Below are positions 53,811 to 62,317 of a stretch of 64,000 bases of DNA, one piece after another. Where the stretch lies: assembly GCA_963733265.1 (NCBI GenBank), contig CAVTCF010000001.1, positions 1,116,001 to 1,180,000 of the forward strand, written 5' to 3'. The position numbers and the translations under genes were made by a program. How positions within the stretch are numbered: position 1 is the stretch's first letter; every line of letters starts with the position of its first letter. A model generated the notes under the pieces. It worked only from the letters and a program-made list of their open reading frames with translations, did not search any database and was not told the DNA's origin. This DNA is from PALSA-1006 sp963733265. Lineage in GTDB: Bacteria > Pseudomonadota > Gammaproteobacteria > Burkholderiales > Gallionellaceae.

Positions 53811-54893
53811 ATGACGATTTTTAATTTCGCAGCAGGCCCGGCAGTTCTGCCGCACGAAGTGCTGGAGCAAGCGCGTGATGAGTTGCTTGATTGGCACGGC
53901 ACCGGTATGTCTGTAATGGAAATGTCGCACCGCGGCAAAGAGTTTCTGGGCATCGCGGCGCAGGCCGAAGCCGATTTGCGTGAATTGATGGGTATTCCAG
54001 AAAATTACAAAGTGCTGTTTCTGCAAGGCGGGGCACATCTGCAATTTTCGATGATTCCGCTGAATCTGTTGCGTGGCAAGCTCTCTGTCGATTACGTCAA
54101 CACCGGCGAATGGGCGAAGAAAGCCATTAATGAAGCCAAAAAGTTTTGCTACGTAAATGAAGTCGCCAGCAATGCCGATAAAAACGCGACTTACGTTCCT
54201 GATTTTAAGAACTGGAAGCTGGATAAAGAAGCCGCTTATGTGCATTACACGACGAATGAGACCATCGGCGGCGTAGAGTTTAATTGGGTTCCAGAGGTGG
54301 GCGACGTGCCGCTGGTGGCGGATATGTCGTCCAATATTCTTTCGCGACCGGTTGATTTAACAAAGTTCGGTTTGATCTATGCCGGTGCGCAAAAAAATAT
54401 TGGCCCTGCCGGATTGACGCTGGTGATCGTGCGCGATGATTTGATTGGTCATGCGCCATCAGGTTTGCCGACAATGCTGGATTACAAGATTCATGCGGAC
54501 AACGATTCAATGTATAACACGCCGCCCACTTACGCTATTTATATAGCGGGTCTGGTGTTTAAATGGTTGAAGCGCAACGGAGGTCTGGCGGAAGTGGAGC
54601 AGGCGAACATAGCAAAAGCCAAATTGCTGTATGACGTGATCAATTCAAGCAATGGTTTTTATGTCTGTCCGGTGGCTCATGCCGACCGTTCGCGCATGAA
54701 CGTGCCATTTCGCACCGCCGATGCAGCCACAGATGCCGAATTCCTTAAACAAGCCGAGGCTCGCGGCATGTTGCAACTCAAAGGGCACAAACTGGCGGGT
54801 GGCATGCGTGCCTCGATTTATAATGCCATGCCGATAGCGGGAGTGCAGGCGCTGGCTGGCTTCATGGGCGAGTTCGCGCAGCGTAAAGGTTAA
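53811..54893 (+). CDS. serC: Phosphoserine aminotransferase
   Basis: 360 aa from the ATG at 53811. Begins FNFAAGPAVLPHEVLEQARD; the PLP Lys is in YAGAQKNIGPAGLTLVIV (about residue 197), the phosphate-binding HLQFSMIPLNLL (about 78) and the C-terminal KGHKLAGGMRASIYNAMPI are typical. Serves serine and pyridoxal phosphate synthesis. Located between gyrA and pheA with a 6-bp gap to pheA. Confidence 0.97.
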   Translation: MTIFNFAAGPAVLPHEVLEQARDELLDWHGTGMSVMEMSHRGKEFLGIAAQAEADLRELMGIPENYKVLFLQGGAHLQFSMIPLNLLRGKLSVDYVNTGEWAKKAINEAKKFCYVNEVASNADKNATYVPDFKNWKLDKEAAYVHYTTNETIGGVEFNWVPEVGDVPLVADMSSNILSRPVDLTKFGLIYAGAQKNIGPAGLTLVIVRDDLIGHAPSGLPTMLDYKIHADNDSMYNTPPTYAIYIAGLVFKWLKRNGGLAEVEQANIAKAKLLYDVINSSNGFYVCPVAHADRSRMNVPFRTADAATDAEFLKQAEARGMLQLKGHKLAGGMRASIYNAMPIAGVQALAGFMGEFAQRKG

Positions 54894-54899
54894 TTGCCC

Positions 54900-55964
54900 A
54901 TGTCTGATGAACTAATAAAATTTCGCGCACAAATTGACAGCATCGACGACGAGTTGCTCAAGCTGGTAAATCAACGCGCAGGACTCGCGCAGCAGATCGG
55001 CCACGCCAAAGGTAATAGCGTAGTGTTGCGTCCCGAACGCGAAGCGCAGGTGTTGAATCGTATGGTTCGGGCAAACAGCGGCCCGTTGACCCATCAAGGT
55101 GTAACGCAATTGTTTACCGAAATCATGTCGCAATGTCGTGCGCTGGAAGCACCATTGCGCGTGGCTTATCTGGGGCCGCATGGTACATTCAGCGAAGCGG
55201 CGGTGTTCCAGCGTTTCGGCAAGGCGAGTGAGGGATTGCCCGTAGACTCTATCGACGGAGTTTTCACCGCAGTCGAGAACGGTACGGCGAATTACGGTCT
55301 GGTCCCGGTTGAAAATTCTACCGAGGGTGCTGTCGGGCGCACGCTTGATTTGTTGTTTAACAGCAATCTCAAAATATGCGGCGAAGTGCTGTTGCAAGTT
55401 CATCAATGTGTACTTTCAAATGAGAACGAGCTGTCGCTTATTCGCAAGGTATATTCCCATCCCCAATCGTTCGGGCAATGTCAGGGATGGCTGAATGCGC
55501 ATTTGCCGCATGCGGAACGTATTACAGCTTCCAGCAATGCGGATGCCGCCAGATTGGCGGCAGAAGAGTCATTCTCGGCGGCAGTGGGCGGTGAGCAGGC
55601 AGCAGTTCATTTCAAGCTGAAAGTGCTGGCACAAAATATTGAGGATGATGCACGCAATACCACACGTTTCCTCGTTATCGGCAAACAGGATGTGGCTCCT
55701 TCCGGCACGGACAAGACTTCACTGGTAATGACAGCACCGAACATTCCGGGCGCGATGTACGAACTACTCAAGCCTTTTGCAAAGAACGGTGTTTCCTTGA
55801 CCAAGCTGGAGTCGCGTCCATCGGGAACAGGTTTGTGGGAATATGTATTTTACGTTGATATCGAAGGTCACCAATCCGATTCCAAAGTGGCTGAGGCGCT
55901 GCTGCAACTAAAGCAGATCGCCGCATTCGTTAAGGTGCTGGGTTCTTATCCGGTGGCCATCTAA
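54900..55964 (+). CDS. pheA: Bifunctional chorismate mutase / prephenate dehydratase
   Basis: 354 aa. Chorismate mutase (AroQ) domain at 1-85 (FRAQIDSIDDELLKLVNQRA), prephenate dehydratase at about 95-270 (YLGPHGTFSEAAVFQRFG, with TRFLVIGK), then an ACT domain (about 275-350, with GALY-type PGAMYELLKPFA and ESRPSGTGLWEYVFYVDIEG) for feedback by phenylalanine. Converts chorismate through prephenate to phenylpyruvate. Confidence 0.97.
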   Translation: MSDELIKFRAQIDSIDDELLKLVNQRAGLAQQIGHAKGNSVVLRPEREAQVLNRMVRANSGPLTHQGVTQLFTEIMSQCRALEAPLRVAYLGPHGTFSEAAVFQRFGKASEGLPVDSIDGVFTAVENGTANYGLVPVENSTEGAVGRTLDLLFNSNLKICGEVLLQVHQCVLSNENELSLIRKVYSHPQSFGQCQGWLNAHLPHAERITASSNADAARLAAEESFSAAVGGEQAAVHFKLKVLAQNIEDDARNTTRFLVIGKQDVAPSGTDKTSLVMTAPNIPGAMYELLKPFAKNGVSLTKLESRPSGTGLWEYVFYVDIEGHQSDSKVAEALLQLKQIAAFVKVLGSYPVAI

Positions 55965-55988
55965 AGATTTACTCAAACAAGGTCTCCA

Positions 55989-57095
55989 ATGAATTACTGT
56001 GATTTAGCACCATCTTATATTCGCTCCATTGCGCCTTACCAGCCCGGCAAGCCGATCTCCGAATTGGAGCGTGAATTGGGTATAACGGGCATTGTGAAGC
56101 TGGCTTCCAACGAGAACCCGCTGGGCGCGAGTTCGGCAGCCATGGCGGCGATGACTGAGGCGATTAAAACCATTGCGTTGTATCCCGATGGCAATGGCTT
56201 TGAACTGAAAGACGCGCTGGTCAAACGCTACGGCGTATCGCACAACAATGTGACCTTGGGCAACGGCAGCAACGATCTGCTGGAATTGTCTTCACGCGCC
56301 TTTATGGCTCCCGGTGATAAGGCGGTATATTCGGCGCACGCTTTTGCGGTGTATGCACTGGCGACACAGGCAGTCGGAGCAACGGGTATCAGTGTGCCCG
56401 CAACCCAGAGTTACGGACATGATCTTCCGGCCATGCTCAAGGTTGCAAAAGCCAAAAAAGTAAAGATTGTTTTTATTGCCAATCCCAATAATCCGACCGG
56501 CACATTTTTGAGCGCCGACGAATTGCTGACTTTCTTGCGCGGCCTGCCACCCGAAATTCTGGTGGTGCTGGATGAAGCCTACAACGAATATTTGCCGGAA
56601 GAAAATCGCTATGACTCTGTCGCATGGTTAAAAGAATTCCCCAATCTGATTATTTCGCGCACATTTTCCAAAGCCTATGGCTTGGCGGGGCTGCGCGTCG
56701 GTTACGCGCTGGCACACGAGCAGGTGACCGACATGATGAATCGTGTACGCCAACCATTTAACGTGAGCAGCGTGGCGCAAGCCGCAGCCGTGGCGGCATT
56801 GCGTGATGTCTCCTTTGTGAAAAAGACTTTTGAGCTGAATCAGCGCGGGATGGCGCAGATAACCGATGGTTTGACAAAGCTGGGATTGGAATACATTCCT
56901 TCGTACGGCAATTTCGTCGCATTTCGTATCGGCAATGCGGCGGCGATGTACCGGCGCTTACTCGAACTGGGCGTAATTATTCGCCCGATAGCCAACTACG
57001 ATATGCCGGACTGGTTGCGTGTGAGCATTGGTTTGGAAAGTGAAAACGCAAAATTCCTGCAAGCGCTAAAGCATGCAATTGGAGAAGTGAAATGA
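55989..57095 (+). CDS. hisC: Histidinol-phosphate aminotransferase (aromatic-pathway copy)
   Basis: 368 aa. Fold type I PLP enzyme: KLASNENPLGASSAAMAAMT at the start, IVFIANPNNPTGTFLSADEL (about 160-180), LDEAYNEYL, and the PLP-Lys in SRTFSKAYGLAGLRVGYAL (about 225). Set in an aromatic amino acid operon, it probably acts as an aminotransferase for phenylpyruvate or 4-hydroxyphenylpyruvate as well as or instead of histidinol phosphate. The stop overlaps the start of the next gene (ATGA). Confidence 0.93.
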   Translation: MNYCDLAPSYIRSIAPYQPGKPISELERELGITGIVKLASNENPLGASSAAMAAMTEAIKTIALYPDGNGFELKDALVKRYGVSHNNVTLGNGSNDLLELSSRAFMAPGDKAVYSAHAFAVYALATQAVGATGISVPATQSYGHDLPAMLKVAKAKKVKIVFIANPNNPTGTFLSADELLTFLRGLPPEILVVLDEAYNEYLPEENRYDSVAWLKEFPNLIISRTFSKAYGLAGLRVGYALAHEQVTDMMNRVRQPFNVSSVAQAAAVAALRDVSFVKKTFELNQRGMAQITDGLTKLGLEYIPSYGNFVAFRIGNAAAMYRRLLELGVIIRPIANYDMPDWLRVSIGLESENAKFLQALKHAIGEVK

Positions 57096-58108
57096 TTATA
57101 GTAATGGGAAATGAAACCACTGATGCACAAGTCGAAACAGTGGTTAAAAAACTGGAAGCAGCGGGTTTAAAAGCCAATATTTCGCGTGGCATAGAGCGTA
57201 CTGTAATCGGTGCCATCGGTGATGAAAAAAATCTGACTGCCAGCATGTTCACCTCATTGCCGGGTGTGGAATCGGCGATGCATATTGCCAAGCAATACAA
57301 GATCGTGTCGCGCGAATCACACAAGCAAGATACGGTGATTGACATTGCCGGAGTGCCGCTGGGAGGAAAACAAATTCAAATTATCGGCGGCCCATGTTCG
57401 GTGGAAACGCAAGAACAGATGGATTTGTCAGCGAAATTTGTGAACGAAGCGGGTTGTCGTTTAATGCGCGGTGGCGCCTTCAAACCGCGTACAAGTCCGT
57501 ATTCCTTCCAGGGCCATGGCGTTGAAGGGCTGGACATATTCCGCAAGGCAGCAGGCAAATACAAACTGCCCATCGTCACCGAATTGATGGACGCGCGCCA
57601 ACTTGATGCGTTTATGGAATACGACGTGGACGTAATTCAGATCGGCACGCGCAATATGCAAAATTTTGATCTGCTCAAAGAAGTCGGGCGCATCAACAAA
57701 CCGGTCATTCTCAAGCGCGGTATGTCTGCGACCATTTCAGAATGGCTGATGGCTGCCGAGTACATCGCAGCGGGCGGCAACCACAACATCATCTTCTGCG
57801 AACGCGGTATCCGTACTTTTGAAACTTACTACCGCAACGTGCTGGACGTGACCGCCATTCCAGTGCTGAAAAAAGAAACGCACTTGCCAGTGATTGTTGA
57901 TCCTTCGCACGCGGGCGGCAAAGCGTGGATGGTTCCTGCATTGTCTCAAGCTGCTATTGCTGCCGGTGCTGACGGCTTGCTGGTCGAAATGCATCCCAGC
58001 CCCTGCGATGCATGGTGTGATGCCGACCAAGCCCTTACTCCGGACGAGTTGAAAAAGCTGGTGGGTACGCTGGGTGCGATTGCAGGTGCTATTGGGCGGA
58101 CACTTTAA
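57092..58108 (+). CDS. aroF: 3-Deoxy-7-phosphoheptulonate (DAHP) synthase, type I-beta
   Basis: 338 aa. An N-terminal ferredoxin-like regulatory domain (1-70: IIVMGNETTDAQVETVVKKL) precedes the TIM barrel, as in type I-beta enzymes of Thermotoga. Active-site stretches: IIGGPCSVETQEQMDLSAKF, MRGGAFKPRTSPYSFQGHG, QIGTRNMQNFDLL, VILKRGMSATISEWLMAAEY, and VDPSHAGGK. First step of the shikimate pathway; the N-terminal domain normally gives feedback by phenylalanine or tyrosine. Confidence 0.96.
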   Translation: MIIVMGNETTDAQVETVVKKLEAAGLKANISRGIERTVIGAIGDEKNLTASMFTSLPGVESAMHIAKQYKIVSRESHKQDTVIDIAGVPLGGKQIQIIGGPCSVETQEQMDLSAKFVNEAGCRLMRGGAFKPRTSPYSFQGHGVEGLDIFRKAAGKYKLPIVTELMDARQLDAFMEYDVDVIQIGTRNMQNFDLLKEVGRINKPVILKRGMSATISEWLMAAEYIAAGGNHNIIFCERGIRTFETYYRNVLDVTAIPVLKKETHLPVIVDPSHAGGKAWMVPALSQAAIAAGADGLLVEMHPSPCDAWCDADQALTPDELKKLVGTLGAIAGAIGRTL

Positions 58109-58115
58109 TAAAAAT

Positions 58116-58194
58116 GTAGGATGGGTTGAGCAACGCGATACCCATCATTTATTTTGCAGGACTGTTGGGTATCGCTTTGTTGCACCCAACCTGC
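58116..58194. repeat. Palindromic repeat between aroF and tyrA
   Basis: Two arms of about 31 bp (GTAGGATGGGTTGAGCAACG... and its near-inverted copy ending CACCCAACCTGC) flank a short loop. This GTAGGNTGGGT-GCGATACCCA pattern is a familiar REP-like family of proteobacterial intergenic DNA. Sits 7 bp after the aroF stop. Confidence 0.75.
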
Positions 58195-58233
58195 GAAAGC
58201 ATCAATGCTAAGATTTTATCGGGGATGGGTTAA

Positions 58234-59091
58234 TTGAATAAGATCGTTATCTTCGGTGTCGGTCTAATCGGCGGATCATTCGCGCTGGCGTTGCGCAAAG
58301 CGAACGCAGTGCATGAAGTCGTCGGTTTCGGGCGCAGTGCTGCATCACTTGAACAAGCCAAGCAGCTCGGCATCATCGACCGTATCGGAGACGATGCAGC
58401 ACATGAAGTGGCTGACGCAGATTTGGTATTGCTGGCTACACCCGTTGCACAGATGCCGGAGTTATTTGCACGCATCGCACCGCATCTGGGGGCGCATACG
58501 CTAGTCACCGATGGTGGCAGCACCAAGAGTGATGTGGTGGCGGCAGCGCGCGCGAATCTGGGCGACAAGATTGCGCAGTTTATTCCGGCTCACCCCATTG
58601 CAGGAGCAGAGAAGAGTGGCGCAGCAGCGGCACTGGCTGATCTGTATCAAGGCAAAAAAGTGGTGCTGACGCCACTGTCCGAAAACTCAAAAGAAGCAGT
58701 GGCGCGCGTGCGCAAGGCTTGGGAGTTGTGCGGCGCGGTGGTGAGTGAATTGACATCGCAACAGCACGATGAGGTTTTCGCCGCCGTGAGCCATTTGCCG
58801 CATCTGCTATCTTTCGCACTGGTGCACGACTTGGCACAACGCGACAACCGCGACCAGTTACTTTCCTTTGCCGCCAGCGGCTTTCGTGACTTCACCCGCA
58901 TCGCGGCAAGTTCACCTGAAATGTGGCGTGATATCAGTCTTGCCAATCGTGATGCCTTGCTGCGCGAAGTGAAGCAATACGCTGATGAGTTGTATGTCAT
59001 TCATCAAGCACTGGAAAATAACGATGCCGCTAAACTGGAAGAGATTTTCAGTCTGGCGAGAGAAGTGCGGAGTGGTTGGAATCAGCAATAA
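58234..59091 (+). CDS. tyrA: Prephenate dehydrogenase
   Basis: 285 aa from a TTG start at 58234 (GGGG about 15 bp upstream; no ATG in a suitable place). NAD(P)-binding GVGLIGGSFALALRKANAVH at the start; catalytic region AHPIAGAEKSGAAAALADLY (His about residue 123); helical C-terminal dimerisation domain (HLPHLLSFALVHDLAQRDNR). Makes hydroxyphenylpyruvate for tyrosine. No ACT domain. Confidence 0.95.
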   Translation: MNKIVIFGVGLIGGSFALALRKANAVHEVVGFGRSAASLEQAKQLGIIDRIGDDAAHEVADADLVLLATPVAQMPELFARIAPHLGAHTLVTDGGSTKSDVVAAARANLGDKIAQFIPAHPIAGAEKSGAAAALADLYQGKKVVLTPLSENSKEAVARVRKAWELCGAVVSELTSQQHDEVFAAVSHLPHLLSFALVHDLAQRDNRDQLLSFAASGFRDFTRIAASSPEMWRDISLANRDALLREVKQYADELYVIHQALENNDAAKLEEIFSLAREVRSGWNQQ

Positions 59092-59576
59092 GCAGTTTAT
59101 GTGGCGCATTACACCGAATGCATAAACATGCGGCGCAAGCCGTTGGTTATTGCGCCCTTGGCTGATGCAGCACATAAACCTAAAAAAGCAGTTAGCCACA
59201 GAGAATACAGAGATCACAGAGGAAAAACAAACGGTTGTAACAAGAGCGTAATTAACCTTTTGGGCGAGGCTTCAAAAGTGTGATGTTCCTTTACTCTCTC
59301 TGTGAACTCTGTGGCTCGAACTTCGTTTTTTAGGATAAAGCGCCCAGCAGGGGATGATGATCTCCGATCATCCGGGCTACGCTGGCTGTTTGAGGGGCAA
59401 CAGTAGTTAAACTCAGGTGCTCGTATTTCAACATAAAACTCCCACCCCTGAACGATTCAATCTGCCAACATCAATCCTTGCTTGCTTTATTGGGCATGGC
59501 GCATTCATTGCTTAATACGTGCTTCGTGATATGAAACTGTTTGATAATCAACTTTTAGCGCAAGAACGGATTGAGA
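59092..59576. other. Repeat-rich intergenic region
   Basis: About 485 bp with no gene. Contains the long inverted repeat listed at 59194-59317 and, near 59354-59375, a short hairpin GGATGAT-gatctccg-ATCATCC. These are consistent with REP-like insertions between tyrA and aroA. Confidence 0.55.
59194..59317. repeat. Inverted repeat with GCCACAGAG arms
   Basis: AGCCACAGAGAATACAGAGA and a near-inverted CTCTGTGAACTCTGTGGCTC enclose about 75 bp. This CACAGAG repeat is a recurrent dispersed intergenic type in proteobacteria; I rank the identification by pattern only. Confidence 0.6.
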
Positions 59577-60107
59577 ATGAAGAAAATTATTCTGGCTTGC
59601 AGCCATAGCCATAGCAGGCTTGGCTGCTTCAATGACAGCATTTGCGGATGACAATAAATGGTATGTAGGCGGTGGTGTGGGTTTTGGTAGAAGAAGTTCT
59701 AGTGCATCTAAGTTTGAAGGTGGTTATCAGATATTAAAAGCTGAAGACAATGGTGGTTTAGCAATTGAGGCGGGGCATGCTAATTTGGGTAATCCAACAT
59801 ATACTGAATCAGGGGTGAATTTGTCCTCAGCTTATTCAGCTTCCTATTTGGACGCGGTTGTTATTATGCCTATCTATGCTCGATGGCACTTGCTTGTCAA
59901 ATTAGGTGTCGATTCTACGAGCCTGACTGGCGTGGCCCCATCTTTTCGGGGACATCAAAATCTGGGCTTGCCTTCAGCTCAGGCATAAAATACGAGTTCG
60001 CTAATGGTGTTTCTATCGGGTATGAATTAGATAGTTACAATGTTGGTGCAACTGGTCCTTTAGGTGATATAGAAGCCTTATATTTTAGTTTGGGGTACAA
60101 GTTTTAA
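59577..60107 (+). pseudogene. Outer-membrane beta-barrel gene with two frameshifts
   Basis: Starts ATGAAGAAAATTATTCTGGC (signal peptide) but shifts frame within 20 bases, then continues as GLAASMTAFADDNKWYVGGG and other strands. A second shift lies near 59925-59945. The last frame runs FSGTSKSGLAFSSGIKYEF to LYFSLGYKF, a terminal aromatic strand of an OmpA/OmpW-sized barrel. The repaired protein would be about 175 aa. No product is expected from the sequence as given. Confidence 0.7.
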
Positions 60108-60165
60108 TCTTGCTGCATTGCTTAACTTAATAATTCTGGCTGTTGATTTATAGGGGCTCACTATT

Positions 60166-62289
60166 TTGAAAAATTTCATCGTCAGTGTCTCGTTACTCTC
60201 CTTTCTATTATTGGCTCATCAGTCCTATAGCCAAGAAAATGCCCAAGCACCAGACAGTGCTGCGGCCTCTGCTGTGCAGGAAGCACCTGCAGCATTACAA
60301 GTTCCAACTGTCAGCGCCGCGCCACCACCCCAGCCCCCCTTTGATATACAAAACTCTGTGCTCTGGCAGGGCTATCTGGCAGCTTTTTCTGATTTAGATC
60401 CAATTTCGAATCCAGGCCGAAATATTAAAACCACCATTGAGCAACTTGATAAGTTTGAGTTCTCTCCCGAAACCAAAAAGAAACTCTTCGATTTATTCGG
60501 CAAAGAAAATCCTTTGCATTTAAAAAGCAAGAAGCTCGGCAATGGCAATACCGAGCTGTTAATTGAAGTAGAAAGTCTGGACTATCAAAATCCAAAAACA
60601 CTCAGCAAGATACACTCGTCTGAGCTAACCGGGAAAGTCACCTACAACAAGCTGTACAACAGATCACATGCCTTTGCAGCAATGCCTTCATTCAGCTTTG
60701 ACGATGGCAAGACAATTAAAGTAACTGCAAATGATTTTAGTTATGCCTCCGAGCAGACACTTGGTGCATATGGATTGTGGCTTGGAACGGGTACTTTTAA
60801 GTTGGATCATTTTGCAATCGATGACAGCACAAGCGACCTGCATGTAAAAGTCGATGGAACGTCGATTAAGTCGGACATCAAACAGCACGGGAAACTGCTC
60901 AACATTGGTTTCGACTATGTCGTTAAATCAATCAATTGGGGTAAGGATGGTTTAGGGCCAGTGCATTTGGCTGCCAGTCTGGTCAATATTGATGAAAAAG
61001 AATTTGCTGCTTTGTCAGAAAAATCGAAAGCGCTGAACAAAACACAGCAGACTAATGAAGAACGTTTAGCCGCAACAACCGGGATAATAAAAGACTTTGG
61101 GCTGGCAACGTTAAAGCATGGTGGCGCTGTCGACATTCAAGATTTCTCAGTGCAGTATCACGGAAAGACAGCGCGGTTGAATGGACATATCGGTTTCGAC
61201 AAAATCGAAAAAAGCGATTGGGAGTCGATTAAAACAATAGGTAACAAAATTACCGCAAAATTTAATCTTCACCTGCCAACGTCATTGGTCACCGACATTT
61301 CACGTGTATTCGCACGATCTAATTTGGAGGCGCAAAATAAAAAAAACGGACAGGCGGTAACCGACAAGGCTGTGGATGAAAAGGCGCAGGAGATGGCAAG
61401 CAACATAATTGGCAAAATGGTGACGAATAAATGGATCCAGATTAAAAACGATACCATTTTTTCTACCATCGAATTGAAAGAGGGAAAACTTTTCGCAAAT
61501 GGGCAGCCTGTTTCGTCATCGCAAGATAGCAGTGCGCAAGCGAATCCCAAAATCAACAATCTTAGCCAGAAAGACGCAGACACAATAGGTAATGCAAACA
61601 GTACCGCCGTACAAGTCAGGAAGGTAGAAACTATCGCGTTAGATACACAAAAAAAGTTGGTTATGAAAACAATTCTGTATGTTCGCGATACAGAAAACGA
61701 GGGAAAACTTGATAGCCAAATCATTGGCGCAGAAACGCGAGTATACAATCCTGATACTGTTCAAATAACACATGTTTCCATTGTCGGCTTGGCAGCTTAC
61801 CCCATTGAGGTAAACGGTGCATATATCATAGCCGCTCCGGGTGCAAAGAATGTTTTTCTTAAGGGAAATAATAACAATATTACGAATGGCGGAGATCGCA
61901 TCCTTCCCCCTTCTGTTCGGTTATCGCAAGACAGCGGTGTTCAAGCGAATTCCAAAATAAACAATCTCAGCCAGAAAGACGCAGACACAATAGGTTATAA
62001 ATTCCCTGCAAATAGCACCACCGTGCAAGTCAGGAAGGTGGAAACTAACGCGTTAGATACACAAAAAAGGTTGGTTATGAAAACAATCCTGTATGTTCAC
62101 GATACAGAAAGCGAGGGGAATCTTGTTAGTCAAATCATTGGCACGGAAACACTAGCGGTTTTCGGTTGGCCAGAACGCTGCCATAGTGTAACCGCGTGGG
62201 CTAACGATAATACCGTTTGCCCACCCTTGGTCGCTGGCAATCATGCGCCCAACTTCTCTCTGGTATCATACCGCCCTCAAAATTATTAA
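60166..62289 (+). CDS. Exported DUF945-like (YdgA) protein with duplicated C-terminal module
   Basis: 707 aa from a TTG start with AGGGG upstream. Signal peptide ends near HQSYSQ; a Pro/Ala-rich linker follows. Residues about 55-440 have the look of DUF945 proteins: long beta-strand meander with KVDGTSIKSDIKQHGKLLN and NEERLAATTGIIKDFGLATL. The C-terminal part carries two copies of a module of about 75 residues, each with INNLSQKDADTIG, VQVRKVETxALDTQK and MKTILYVxDTE (residues about 452-523 and 587-662), separated by a divergent stretch. Function unknown; YdgA was named only from its genome position. Precedes aroA by 28 bp. Confidence 0.65.
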   Translation: MKNFIVSVSLLSFLLLAHQSYSQENAQAPDSAAASAVQEAPAALQVPTVSAAPPPQPPFDIQNSVLWQGYLAAFSDLDPISNPGRNIKTTIEQLDKFEFSPETKKKLFDLFGKENPLHLKSKKLGNGNTELLIEVESLDYQNPKTLSKIHSSELTGKVTYNKLYNRSHAFAAMPSFSFDDGKTIKVTANDFSYASEQTLGAYGLWLGTGTFKLDHFAIDDSTSDLHVKVDGTSIKSDIKQHGKLLNIGFDYVVKSINWGKDGLGPVHLAASLVNIDEKEFAALSEKSKALNKTQQTNEERLAATTGIIKDFGLATLKHGGAVDIQDFSVQYHGKTARLNGHIGFDKIEKSDWESIKTIGNKITAKFNLHLPTSLVTDISRVFARSNLEAQNKKNGQAVTDKAVDEKAQEMASNIIGKMVTNKWIQIKNDTIFSTIELKEGKLFANGQPVSSSQDSSAQANPKINNLSQKDADTIGNANSTAVQVRKVETIALDTQKKLVMKTILYVRDTENEGKLDSQIIGAETRVYNPDTVQITHVSIVGLAAYPIEVNGAYIIAAPGAKNVFLKGNNNNITNGGDRILPPSVRLSQDSGVQANSKINNLSQKDADTIGYKFPANSTTVQVRKVETNALDTQKRLVMKTILYVHDTESEGNLVSQIIGTETLAVFGWPERCHSVTAWANDNTVCPPLVAGNHAPNFSLVSYRPQNY
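61519..62150 (+). repeat. Direct repeat of about 220 bp within the DUF945-like gene
   Basis: Copy 1 at 61519-61736 and copy 2 at 61924-62150 share long identical runs such as AATCTTAGCCAGAAAGACGC (or its one-base variant) and GTGCAAGTCAGGAAGGTGGA (with small changes). Protein copies differ by a 3-residue insertion. Close identity indicates recent duplication. Confidence 0.8.
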
Positions 62290-62317
62290 GCCCAACCCGC
62301 TGCAAGGCCCGTTCTCA

